Shown: one piece after another, positions 43,675 to 51,400 of the stretch
Layout of the letters: every line of letters starts with the position of its first letter
Numbering within the stretch: position 1 is the first letter of the stretch
Source of the DNA: Parabacteroides timonensis
GTDB taxonomy: Bacteria > Bacteroidota > Bacteroidia > Bacteroidales > Tannerellaceae
Reading direction: 5' to 3'
Length of the DNA stretch: 64,000 nucleotides
NCBI RefSeq assembly: GCF_900128505.1
Contig: NZ_LT669940.1
Span: forward strand, 1,026,883-1,090,882
Notes under the pieces: model-generated
What the model was told of the DNA's origin: nothing
What the model saw: only the letters and a program-made list of their open reading frames with translations
The model's database searches: none
Program-made: the position numbers and the translations under genes

Positions 43675-45258
43675 ATGGCTACTAACAAAAATTCTAACCG
43701 ATATTTATCAGATCCAAAGAAGTCTTTCTTCAGAGGAAAGACTTTTATGCTCCTTCTTGGAGTAATCTTCGGTGCCGGGGTTATGATCCTGGCCTATAAT
43801 ACTTCTGTCTATTTTTCTTCTGACGAATCTTGTATGATGTGCCATGTGCACCCTCATGTGGAAAATAGCTGGAAACTATCCAAACATGTAAATAACGGAA
43901 GTGGAGTGAAAGTACATTGTGTAGACTGTCACCTCCCGCCTAAGAACGATACATGGAACCATTATACGGCAAAAGCGAAACTGGGCTTGAAAGATGTCTG
44001 GTCTTTTATGACGAAAGACAGTGCCGATTTCGACTGGAATGCAAAGTCTGAACTGGAGCATGCCGTAAAATATATCCCTAACGAATCATGTAAAGAATGT
44101 CACCAGAATCTATTCCCCGAAGGGATTACGAACGATGGTATCACTGCACACCTTTATTATGATGAGAATGAAAAGAAACTGGACTTGCAGTGTATCAGTT
44201 GTCACCTGGATGCGGGACACTATAATCCGAACTATAACCATTCGAAGATGACGGGTGTACCGGGTCTGGCTTCCGGTGGCGGAGCGGTGGATACAAGCCT
44301 GTATTTTAAAGAACCGGCAGTGGTTACAGCTTTTGCCGATTTTAAGGAACAGATCCCCGGCACTCCGGTGTCGTTTAATATGGTGGCTGTTCCCGGCGGA
44401 ACATTCAAGATGGGTAGCACTCCGAAAGAACCGTTCCACAAACCGGATGAAGCTCCTGTACGTGAGGTAACTGTCAGCCCGTTCTTTATGGCTGAACTGG
44501 AAGTAACCTGGGATCAGTACTGGGCATTCTACGGTAGCACGATGAGTGAAGGGCGTACACCTCCTGAAACAGTATATGCAAACAACAGCAACCCGGATGT
44601 AGATGCTATTTCCGGTCCGACTCCTCCGTTCGGTTTTCCCGATCAGGGATGGGGTGGCGGCGATCGTCCGGCTATCACGATGACACATTATGCAGCTGAA
44701 ACATTCTGCCAGTGGTTGTCAAAGAAGACAGGCAAGAAATACCGCCTGCCGACCGAAGCCGAATGGGAATATGCAGCCCGTGGCGGTACGGAAACTCCTT
44801 ACTTCTTCTCCGGTAGCCCGAAAGATTTCTCGGATCAGGGTTTCTGGCGTAAGTTCTTCGATGCAAAGACCGACAGCATCAGCTCGTTCGTTATTTACAA
44901 TAAGAACAGTAAGAATAAGACACAAGAACCGGATCTGGTGAAAGCCAATCCGTTCGGATTAAAGAATATGTTGGGTAATGTCATGGAATATTGTGCAGAC
45001 AAGTACGATCCCGAAGCTTACTGCAAGGGAGGCAACGCTGTAACAAATCCGTTGGTGACAGAAGGAACAGAATGGGTAGTGCGCGGAGGTAATTATACTT
45101 CGGACGCTGCAGATGTTCGTTCGGCAGCCCGCGACTATACCAAACATGATGCGTGGTTGAAGACAGATCCGCAACAACCAAAGAGTATCTGGTGGTACTC
45201 AGATATACGCGGTATTGGCTTCCGTGTAGTATGTGAGCCCGATGCTTCAATTAAGTAG
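43675..45258 (+). CDS. NapC/NrfH-type tetraheme cytochrome c fused to a SUMF1-fold domain
   Basis: 527 residues. A single membrane anchor (about 24-46, FMLLLGVIFGAGVMILAY) precedes four heme-attachment motifs: CMMCH (53-57), CVDCH (82-86), CKECH (139-143) and CISCH (173-177), the layout of the NapC/NirT/NrfH quinol dehydrogenases that pass electrons between menaquinone and periplasmic enzymes. From about residue 235 a SUMF1/FGE-sulfatase-fold domain follows (AVPGGTFKMGSTPKEPFHKPDEAPVREV split over the start; RLPTEAEWEYAARGG; NVMEYCADKYD; GIGFRVVCEPD). The two copper-binding cysteines of true formylglycine-generating enzyme are missing: the region reads VVRGGNYTSDAADVRSAAR. So the C-terminal half is more likely a binding or scaffold module, or another SUMF1-type activity. 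Context: exported sugar oxidoreductase and isomerase genes follow 45 bp later. Confidence 0.9.
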   Translation: MATNKNSNRYLSDPKKSFFRGKTFMLLLGVIFGAGVMILAYNTSVYFSSDESCMMCHVHPHVENSWKLSKHVNNGSGVKVHCVDCHLPPKNDTWNHYTAKAKLGLKDVWSFMTKDSADFDWNAKSELEHAVKYIPNESCKECHQNLFPEGITNDGITAHLYYDENEKKLDLQCISCHLDAGHYNPNYNHSKMTGVPGLASGGGAVDTSLYFKEPAVVTAFADFKEQIPGTPVSFNMVAVPGGTFKMGSTPKEPFHKPDEAPVREVTVSPFFMAELEVTWDQYWAFYGSTMSEGRTPPETVYANNSNPDVDAISGPTPPFGFPDQGWGGGDRPAITMTHYAAETFCQWLSKKTGKKYRLPTEAEWEYAARGGTETPYFFSGSPKDFSDQGFWRKFFDAKTDSISSFVIYNKNSKNKTQEPDLVKANPFGLKNMLGNVMEYCADKYDPEAYCKGGNAVTNPLVTEGTEWVVRGGNYTSDAADVRSAARDYTKHDAWLKTDPQQPKSIWWYSDIRGIGFRVVCEPDASIK

Positions 45259-45303
45259 TAGACTAGTGTAAAAATTATATCAATTCTTTAAATTTGCTAT
45301 ATC

Positions 45304-46689
45304 ATGAAAAAGGAAAACAGTATCAGTAGAAGATCGTTTTTAAAAAGCTCGGCTATGGCTGGTGCACTGGGTGCAATCGGTACAGGTAGTGCGGCTAGTG
45401 TTTTAACATCTTGTGACGGTGGAAGCAAAGCGAATGCTTTGAAGCCGTTGAAAGAACCCGGAACATATTACGTTCCCGAATTGCCCGACCTGGCAACAGA
45501 CGGACAGGAACTGAAAGCCGGTGTTATCGGTTGTGGCGGACGTGGTTCCGGTGCAGCATTCAACTTCCTGAATGCCGCTAATGGTGTAACAATCGTTGCA
45601 TTGGGTGACACTTTCCAGGAAAGAGTAGATGATCTGGCTGGAAAGCTGAAAAAAGATAAGAATATCGACATTCCGGCCGACAAACGTTTCGTAGGTCTGG
45701 ATGCTTATAAGCAAGTAATAGACAGTGGAGTAGATGTAGTTATTATTGCAACTCCTCCTGTGTTCCGTCCGGTACATTTCCAATATGCAACAGAAAAAGG
45801 AAAACATTCATTCCTTGAAAAACCGATCTGCGTAGACCCGGTAGGTTATCGTACGATTATGGCTACAGCTAAACAGGCTGATGCTAAGAACTTACGCGTG
45901 ATCACAGGTACACAACGTCATCACCAGCGTCCTTATGTAGAATCTTATAAGAAGATTATGGAAGGTATGATCGGTGAGATTACAGGCGGTACCGTTTACT
46001 GGAACCAGAGTATGTTGTGGTTCCGTGAACGTCAGAAAGAATGGAACGATTGCGAATATATGATCAAGGACTGGGTGAACTGGAAATGGTTATCCGGTGA
46101 CCATATCGTTGAACAGCATGTACATAATATCGACGTATTCACTTGGTTCAGTGGTCTGAAACCGGTGAAAGCAGTAGGTTTCGGTTCTCGTCATCGTCGT
46201 GTTACCGGTGACCAGTATGATAACTTCAGTATCGACTTCACTATGGAGAACGGTATCCATATGCATAGTATGTGTCGTCAGATTGACGGTTGCGTAAGCA
46301 ATGTAAGTGAATTTGTCCAGGGAACAAAAGGTTCATGGGATAGCTCTACTATGGAGATCAAAGATCTTGCCGGTAATGTGGTATGGAAATACGATTATGA
46401 AGCAGAGAAAGCAAACTTCAAACAGACTGACCCGTATACATTGGAACATGTAAACTGGATTAACAGTATCCGTGGTAACAAACCGCTTCAGCAGGCTTCT
46501 GAAACAGCTATTGCCAATATGGCTGCTATTATGGGACGCGAATCGGCTTACTCCGGTGCAGAAACAACTTGGGATGCTATGACGGCTTCTCCGTTGGATT
46601 ATACTCCGAAAGACCTGAATCTGGGTAAGATGGATATGAGTACATTTACTGTTCCGGTTCCGGGTAAACCTCTTGAACAAAAGAAATAA
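45304..46689 (+). CDS. Tat-exported Gfo/Idh/MocA oxidoreductase, lipoprotein
   Basis: 461 residues. N terminus combines a twin-arginine motif (SRRSFLK, Arg9-Arg10) with a lipobox (LTSC, Cys37), so the protein folds with its cofactor in the cytoplasm and is then exported and lipid-anchored. Rossmann motif VIGCGGRGSGAAFNF, FLEKPICVDPVG with the EKP motif, and DHIVEQHVHNIDVFTWF in the catalytic domain. Exported relatives carry tightly bound NAD(P) and must be re-oxidised in place; the tetraheme cytochrome gene 45 bp upstream offers a possible partner. It is followed after 3 bp by an exported isomerase-fold gene. Probable role: oxidation of a sugar or glycoside in the periplasm. Confidence 0.9.
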   Translation: MKKENSISRRSFLKSSAMAGALGAIGTGSAASVLTSCDGGSKANALKPLKEPGTYYVPELPDLATDGQELKAGVIGCGGRGSGAAFNFLNAANGVTIVALGDTFQERVDDLAGKLKKDKNIDIPADKRFVGLDAYKQVIDSGVDVVIIATPPVFRPVHFQYATEKGKHSFLEKPICVDPVGYRTIMATAKQADAKNLRVITGTQRHHQRPYVESYKKIMEGMIGEITGGTVYWNQSMLWFRERQKEWNDCEYMIKDWVNWKWLSGDHIVEQHVHNIDVFTWFSGLKPVKAVGFGSRHRRVTGDQYDNFSIDFTMENGIHMHSMCRQIDGCVSNVSEFVQGTKGSWDSSTMEIKDLAGNVVWKYDYEAEKANFKQTDPYTLEHVNWINSIRGNKPLQQASETAIANMAAIMGRESAYSGAETTWDAMTASPLDYTPKDLNLGKMDMSTFTVPVPGKPLEQKK

Positions 46690-46692
46690 GAT

Positions 46693-47634
46693 ATGACTCT
46701 GAATAGAAGAAACTTTTTAAGAACAACCCTTTCCGGTGCTGCAGTTGCTGCTGTCAGTACCGGGGCGTTGGCTTCCTGTGCCGGCAAGGCTTCTTCGGAT
46801 GAAAAATGTCCGGAGACTAAATCTTGCTGTAACAGTAATGCAAAACTGAACCTTTCTTTCCAGGAAGGAACTCCCCCGGGTGAAAGCCTCAACGAGAAGT
46901 TCGATTATATGGAGAAGATGGGTATCGTCGGTTTTGAACCGGGCGGACGCGGATTGAAAGACCGTGTGGGTGAGATCAAACAAGCCCTGAACGGACGTAA
47001 CATCAAAGTCAGTGCCATCTGTGCAGGTTTCGAAGGTTTTATCCTTTCTACCGATCCGGCTATCCGTCAGAAATGTATGGATACAATGAAAGAGATCATT
47101 ACGGCTGCCGGCGAACTGGGTTCGACAGGCGTTATCATCGTTCCGGCGTTCAACGGACAGGTGCCGGCACTTCCTCATAACCAGGAAACCCGCGACTTCC
47201 TTTGCGAACAGTTCAACGAGATGGGTAACCATGCGGCTCAGAACGGAACGACCGTTATTTTTGAACCATTGAACCGTAAAGAATGTTTCTATATGCGTCA
47301 GGTAGCCGATGCTGCTTCCGTATGCCGGGATATCAATAATCCGGGCGTTCGTTGCATGGGTGACTTCTGGCATATGACCTGGGAAGAAACTTCCGACATG
47401 GGAGCGTTCCTCTCGGCGGGCGACTATCTGCAACACGTACACGTAGCAAGCCGCAAACGACGCAGCATGCCGGGTGAAGACGGTGATGCGGATAACTATA
47501 TAAATGGCTTCAAAGGCCTGAAGATGTTGGGTTATGATAAATATGTAAGTTTCGAATGCGGATGTCAGGGTGATCGTAACACGGTTCTTCCTGCCGCAGT
47601 GGAATTATTACGCAAACAATGGGAAGAAGCATAA
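46693..47634 (+). CDS. Tat-exported xylose-isomerase-like TIM-barrel protein, lipoprotein
   Basis: 313 residues. Twin-arginine motif NRRNFLR (Arg5-Arg6) and lipobox LASC (Cys29). The body is a sugar phosphate isomerase/epimerase (AP-endonuclease-2 fold) barrel with metal-binding residues in VIFEPLNRKE, GDFWHM, HVHVASRKR and VSFECGC. Members isomerise, epimerise or dehydrate sugars and keto-sugars, including acting on 3-keto-glycosides in pathways that start with Gfo/Idh/MocA oxidation. Only 3 bp separate it from the upstream oxidoreductase and from the downstream RIC-like gene, so all are probably one transcript. Confidence 0.9.
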   Translation: MTLNRRNFLRTTLSGAAVAAVSTGALASCAGKASSDEKCPETKSCCNSNAKLNLSFQEGTPPGESLNEKFDYMEKMGIVGFEPGGRGLKDRVGEIKQALNGRNIKVSAICAGFEGFILSTDPAIRQKCMDTMKEIITAAGELGSTGVIIVPAFNGQVPALPHNQETRDFLCEQFNEMGNHAAQNGTTVIFEPLNRKECFYMRQVADAASVCRDINNPGVRCMGDFWHMTWEETSDMGAFLSAGDYLQHVHVASRKRRSMPGEDGDADNYINGFKGLKMLGYDKYVSFECGCQGDRNTVLPAAVELLRKQWEEA

Positions 47635-47637
47635 ATT

Positions 47638-48348
47638 ATGCCTTTAGTATATCCTAATATGCAAATGAGCGAGGTGGTGGAAGAACATCCCTCGCTCATT
47701 CCTGTAATCAACCGGTTTGGTATCCGCCTTGGATTAGGCGACAAATCGGTGAAAACGATCTGTGACGAATATCAGTTGGATACGGATTTCCTGCTGACAG
47801 TGATCAATACGTTCCTGAATGAAGAGTATTTTCCGGAGAGGAAGCTACAAACATTCCATACTTCGCAGATCATCGATTACCTGACCAAGACCAACCAGTA
47901 TTATTTACGTTATCAACTGCCGAACATAGAGCGGCATCTTACCTCTTTTATCTCTATGAGTACACCGGGCAACAATACGTTGAACCTGATCGGTAAATTC
48001 TTCTCTTCTTTTAAGGAAGAGTTGACATCACGCATAGAGAAAGACGATCAGATATGGTTTCCCTATTGTCTGTCTTTAAGTGAAAAGATCAACGGCTGTC
48101 AGGCCTCGGATGGAGCCGAAGTGCTTCAGCTCGGTGGCGAGCAACGGTTGGAAGACCCTATTGAAGCCTTGCTTTCCGACTTGAAAGGCATTATGGTTAA
48201 ACATCTTTCGGGCGATTATAACGAGAATTTATGTTATGCCGTGATCTTCGGGATCAGCAGTCTCGCGAAAGACATCAAGCAACATAACCGTATCCGCTAC
48301 CGTATTCTTACTCCGATGGTTTCGGCTATGGAAAAACTGTGTAAATAA
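47638..48348 (+). CDS. RIC/YtfE-like (DUF542 + hemerythrin-like) protein lacking metal ligands
   Basis: 236 residues, cytoplasmic. The first 60 residues follow the DUF542 (ScdA N-terminal) pattern, MSEVVEEHPSLIPVINRFGI, but the family's CCGG iron-sulfur-related motif is replaced by LGLG (residues 31-34). The rest resembles a hemerythrin-like four-helix bundle (FHTSQIIDYLTKTNQYYLRY; KDDQIWFPY; IKQHNRIRYRILTPM), yet most ligand His/Glu positions are Tyr, Gln, Asp or Arg; one His of the final helix remains. RIC proteins repair iron centres damaged by nitric oxide or oxygen; this one probably cannot bind the di-iron centre and may act as a sensor or partner for the LuxR-type regulator encoded 9 bp later. 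Confidence 0.7.
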   Translation: MPLVYPNMQMSEVVEEHPSLIPVINRFGIRLGLGDKSVKTICDEYQLDTDFLLTVINTFLNEEYFPERKLQTFHTSQIIDYLTKTNQYYLRYQLPNIERHLTSFISMSTPGNNTLNLIGKFFSSFKEELTSRIEKDDQIWFPYCLSLSEKINGCQASDGAEVLQLGGEQRLEDPIEALLSDLKGIMVKHLSGDYNENLCYAVIFGISSLAKDIKQHNRIRYRILTPMVSAMEKLCK

Positions 48349-48357
48349 CTCCTGTTG

Positions 48358-48942
48358 ATGCATAGAACCAGGCAAATAGCAATCATTTTATCCGATACTT
48401 TGCAGAGTATTGGTCTTCAGAGCTTGCTTACCGACTATTTCCCTCCTGTGGAAGTGTGTTGGTTCCCTACGTTCGATGCATTCAATATCGATGGTTGTAA
48501 CGATACGTTCGATTACTATTTTACCTCACCCGAGACACAGGTTATGAACGGTGATTTTTTCCTTCCCCGTCGTAGTAAGACGATTGTGTTAATCAATGGG
48601 GGAGAAGGAGACGGTGGAATTTCTACAACGAATCATATCACGATAAAAGCTTCCCAGGAGATTATCATCGAGCAGTTGCAGCAATTGCTGACCAACGATA
48701 ACTCCGGTAATTTATCCGGGGATACGAACAAAGATCTTTCCACTCGCGAAACCGATGTCCTCCAATTGATCGTAAAAGGTATCACCAACAAGGAAATAGC
48801 CGATAAATTAAGTATCAGTCTTAACACAGTTCTTACTCACCGGAAGAACATCACTACTAAATTAGGCATTAAAACCGTTTCCGGCCTGACTTTCTATGCC
48901 ATCATGAACGGGATCATTTCGGGTGATGATATAGAATTGTAG
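48358..48942 (+). CDS. LuxR/NarL-type transcriptional regulator
   Basis: 194 residues from the ATG at 48358; an adjacent TTG at 48355 is less likely. The N-terminal 115 residues resemble a receiver fold (IAIILSDTLQSIGLQSLLTDYF) but I see no conserved phosphoacceptor Asp. The C-terminal LuxR helix-turn-helix is clear: LSTRETDVLQLIVKGITNKEIADKLSISLNTVLTHRKNI (in pieces), followed by TKLGIKTVSGLT. No histidine kinase is nearby. The gene closes the tightly packed operon and lies 20 bp before a 20-bp perfect palindrome in front of two TonB-dependent receptor genes. Confidence 0.88.
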   Translation: MHRTRQIAIILSDTLQSIGLQSLLTDYFPPVEVCWFPTFDAFNIDGCNDTFDYYFTSPETQVMNGDFFLPRRSKTIVLINGGEGDGGISTTNHITIKASQEIIIEQLQQLLTNDNSGNLSGDTNKDLSTRETDVLQLIVKGITNKEIADKLSISLNTVLTHRKNITTKLGIKTVSGLTFYAIMNGIISGDDIEL

Positions 48943-48962
48943 AAATAGCGTTATAGTGTTAA

Positions 48963-49000
48963 AATCACTACATGTAGTGATTGATTGTGTTGTATCTTTC
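48963..49000 (+). promoter_or_regulatory. 20-bp perfect palindrome plus -7-like element before the receptor genes
   Basis: AATCACTACATGTAGTGATT (48963-48982) is a perfect palindrome; a further half-site AGTG lies just before it. TATCTTTC (48993-49000) is one base off the -7 consensus and the palindrome sits where the -33 element would be. Likely an operator for the TonB-dependent receptor genes starting at 49042. Confidence 0.6.
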
Positions 49001-49041
49001 CTGTTCCTTTGCAATCATAAAATACTAATAGTTCGAGTACA

Positions 49042-51390
49042 ATGAAACAACGCTACCTGTGTGTGCTGGTTGTCAGTTCTCTTTGGGGGATACAAACTTT
49101 GAAGGCTGATGAGGTAAAAGTGAATATCAATGAAAATGATACCATCAAAACGTATAATATCGATGAGGTCATTGTGACTTCTTCGACGAAGGAAACGAAC
49201 GACCTGCGTCTGTTGCCCGGTTCTGTTTCTATCCTTTCCCCACAAGCTATTTCCGGACGTCAGATCGATGCGTTGAAAGATATCAGTTCCTTTGTCCCTA
49301 ACCTGTATATGCCGGATTACGGTTCGAAGATGACTTCGGCTATTTATATCCGTGGTATCGGTGCACGAAGCAGCGGACAGTCGATCGGGCTATATGTAGA
49401 TAATGTGCCGTATCTCGATAAGAGTACGTTTGATTTCGAACTGAACGATATTCAGCGTATCGAAGTGTTGCGTGGTCCGCAGGGAACATTGTACGGTCGT
49501 AATGCGATGGGAGGTATCGTGAATATTTATACCTTGTCACCTTTCAATTATCAGGGTACGAAACTTTCCCTTTCCGGAGGCAACTATGGTGCTTTTAAGG
49601 CAAAGGCGGCCCACTACCGGAAATTGAGTGAGAAGGTCGGGCTTTCCCTTAGCGGTTACTATGATCGTAACGACGGTTTTTTTGTCAACGAATACGATAA
49701 TACCCGGGCAGATAAGGAAGAGTCGGCAGGCGGACGTTTCAAACTGGACTGGCTGATCACTCCGAACCTGAAGGCGCAATATACATTCAACTACGATTAT
49801 GTCAATCAACGGGCTTTCCCGTACGGACTTTACAATAAGGAGACGGGAGTGGTAGAACCTATCCGCATCAACGATCCCAGTTCGTATGAGCGTAATATGC
49901 TGAACAATAGTCTTTACCTGGAATGGAAAACTGATAAGTTCCTGCTTTCTTCGACCACTGCTTACCAGTATCTGAAGGATGATATGAAAATGGACCAGGA
50001 CTATACCGAAAAGTCTATCTTCACCCTCAACCAGAAACAGAAACAATATGCCTGGAGCGAAGAAGTGGCGATCCGTTCGAACGATAAGAAGAATTACCAG
50101 TGGAGTTTCGGGGCTTACGGCTTCTATAATAGCCTGAAGACAGATGGGCCGGTGATGTTTAAGAAGGATGGTATAAAGGAGGTTTTGCAGGCTGCTTTCG
50201 ATAAAATTCCTTTTCCTAAGTTTACCGTTAAAGGAGAAAATGATCAGATATATTTTCCCGGCTATTTTGAAACGCCTACTTATGGTTTAGCTCTGTTTCA
50301 CCAATCGACATATAATGATTTGTTTATTCCCGGACTATCCCTGACAGCCGGTTTGCGTCTGGATTATGAAAAGGCGAAGATGAATTATGATTCATCGGTG
50401 GAAGGCATGACGATTAATATGTTTTTACCCAGTATGGCTCCGGGTATGCCAACCATTAATCAGGACTTTCCTGTAACTTCCCGTCTGGCGGGAGAAGAAT
50501 CGCAGGATTTTCTGCAACTACTACCAAAAGCGTCTCTGCGTTATCAGTGTTCGCCGGGAACATTTACTTATATTTCTGTAGCTAAGGGTTATAAAACAGG
50601 AGGATATAATGTACAGATGTTTGGCGACCTGGTACAGGCTCAGGCACAGTATGACCTAAAGGAAGAAATAAAGCAGATAATGCCTCCGGGAATGGGAGGA
50701 ATGTTTGAAAATCCCGAATTGCCGCCTGTATCCGATGTTGCCTCTTACAAGCCGGAACATAGCTGGAATTATGAGATCGGTGTTCGTAGCGAACTGCTTA
50801 AAGATCGTTTGAATATGGAACTGACGTTGTTTTATATGGATATTAGCGATTTGCAGTTGACTACGTTCGCCACGAATGGTAGCGGTCGTATGATAACAAA
50901 CGGTGGTAAAGCCGATAGCTATGGTGTGGAGGTCAGTCTCCGCAGCCTTATCACCACAGGTCTGACCGCCGACTTGAATTATGGCTTTACCCGTGCCACT
51001 TTCCGTGATTATGCTACCTTGGATAAAGACGAGGTGGAGACGAACTATAAAGATAATTTTATCCCGTATACCCCGCGTCATACCGTTAGCCTGGGGTTGC
51101 AATACACCAAGTTGCTGCCTAACTACTGGCTCGACCAGTTCACCATCTCCGCCCAGTACACCGGAGCCGGAAAGATATTCTGGACGGAAACCAATGATAT
51201 CAGCCAGAACTTTTACGGTGTGTTGAACGGCAAAGCAGGTGTCCGCAAAGGGGCCGTTAACCTCAACGTCTGGAGTCGTAATATCACGAATACGGATTAT
51301 CAGGCTTTCTATTTCGAATCATTCAATAACTCATTCATACAAAAAGGCAAACCGTTCCAGATAGGAGCGGAGGTGTCGGTGGCTTTCTAA
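49042..51390 (+). CDS. TonB-dependent outer-membrane receptor (siderophore/porphyrin type), copy 1
   Basis: 782 residues. Signal peptide (MKQRYLCVLVVSSLWGIQTLKA), TonB box region YNIDEVIVTSS, plug with IYIRGIGARSSGQSIGLYVDNVPY and VLRGPQGTLYGRNAMGGIVNIYT, then a 22-strand-type barrel ending with the aromatic SVAF. It lacks the carboxypeptidase-like and STN domains of SusC proteins and has no SusD partner, so it belongs to the small-ligand (metal complex, cofactor) receptors. The next gene is a shorter paralogue. Downstream carrier and heme-biosynthesis genes suggest a porphyrin or iron chelate as ligand; this is inference. Confidence 0.93.
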   Translation: MKQRYLCVLVVSSLWGIQTLKADEVKVNINENDTIKTYNIDEVIVTSSTKETNDLRLLPGSVSILSPQAISGRQIDALKDISSFVPNLYMPDYGSKMTSAIYIRGIGARSSGQSIGLYVDNVPYLDKSTFDFELNDIQRIEVLRGPQGTLYGRNAMGGIVNIYTLSPFNYQGTKLSLSGGNYGAFKAKAAHYRKLSEKVGLSLSGYYDRNDGFFVNEYDNTRADKEESAGGRFKLDWLITPNLKAQYTFNYDYVNQRAFPYGLYNKETGVVEPIRINDPSSYERNMLNNSLYLEWKTDKFLLSSTTAYQYLKDDMKMDQDYTEKSIFTLNQKQKQYAWSEEVAIRSNDKKNYQWSFGAYGFYNSLKTDGPVMFKKDGIKEVLQAAFDKIPFPKFTVKGENDQIYFPGYFETPTYGLALFHQSTYNDLFIPGLSLTAGLRLDYEKAKMNYDSSVEGMTINMFLPSMAPGMPTINQDFPVTSRLAGEESQDFLQLLPKASLRYQCSPGTFTYISVAKGYKTGGYNVQMFGDLVQAQAQYDLKEEIKQIMPPGMGGMFENPELPPVSDVASYKPEHSWNYEIGVRSELLKDRLNMELTLFYMDISDLQLTTFATNGSGRMITNGGKADSYGVEVSLRSLITTGLTADLNYGFTRATFRDYATLDKDEVETNYKDNFIPYTPRHTVSLGLQYTKLLPNYWLDQFTISAQYTGAGKIFWTETNDISQNFYGVLNGKAGVRKGAVNLNVWSRNITNTDYQAFYFESFNNSFIQKGKPFQIGAEVSVAF

Positions 51391-51400
51391 AGAAACATAT

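Noticed and set aside
43675..45258. Reading the SUMF1 half as a sulfatase-maturing enzyme for the sulfatase at 4698
   Set aside because: The copper-binding cysteines are absent, the sulfatase is of the Ser type that uses anSME, and the genes are far apart.
45289..45296. TAAATTTG as a promoter for the Tat-exported oxidoreductase gene
   Set aside because: It ends only 7 bp before the start codon and has no TTG at the -33 distance, so a usable leader is unlikely.
48963..48982. Reading the palindrome as a BlaI/CopY-type operator
   Set aside because: That box needs TACA-NN-TGTA; here TACA and TGTA are joined without the two-base gap, and no BlaI-like gene is nearby.
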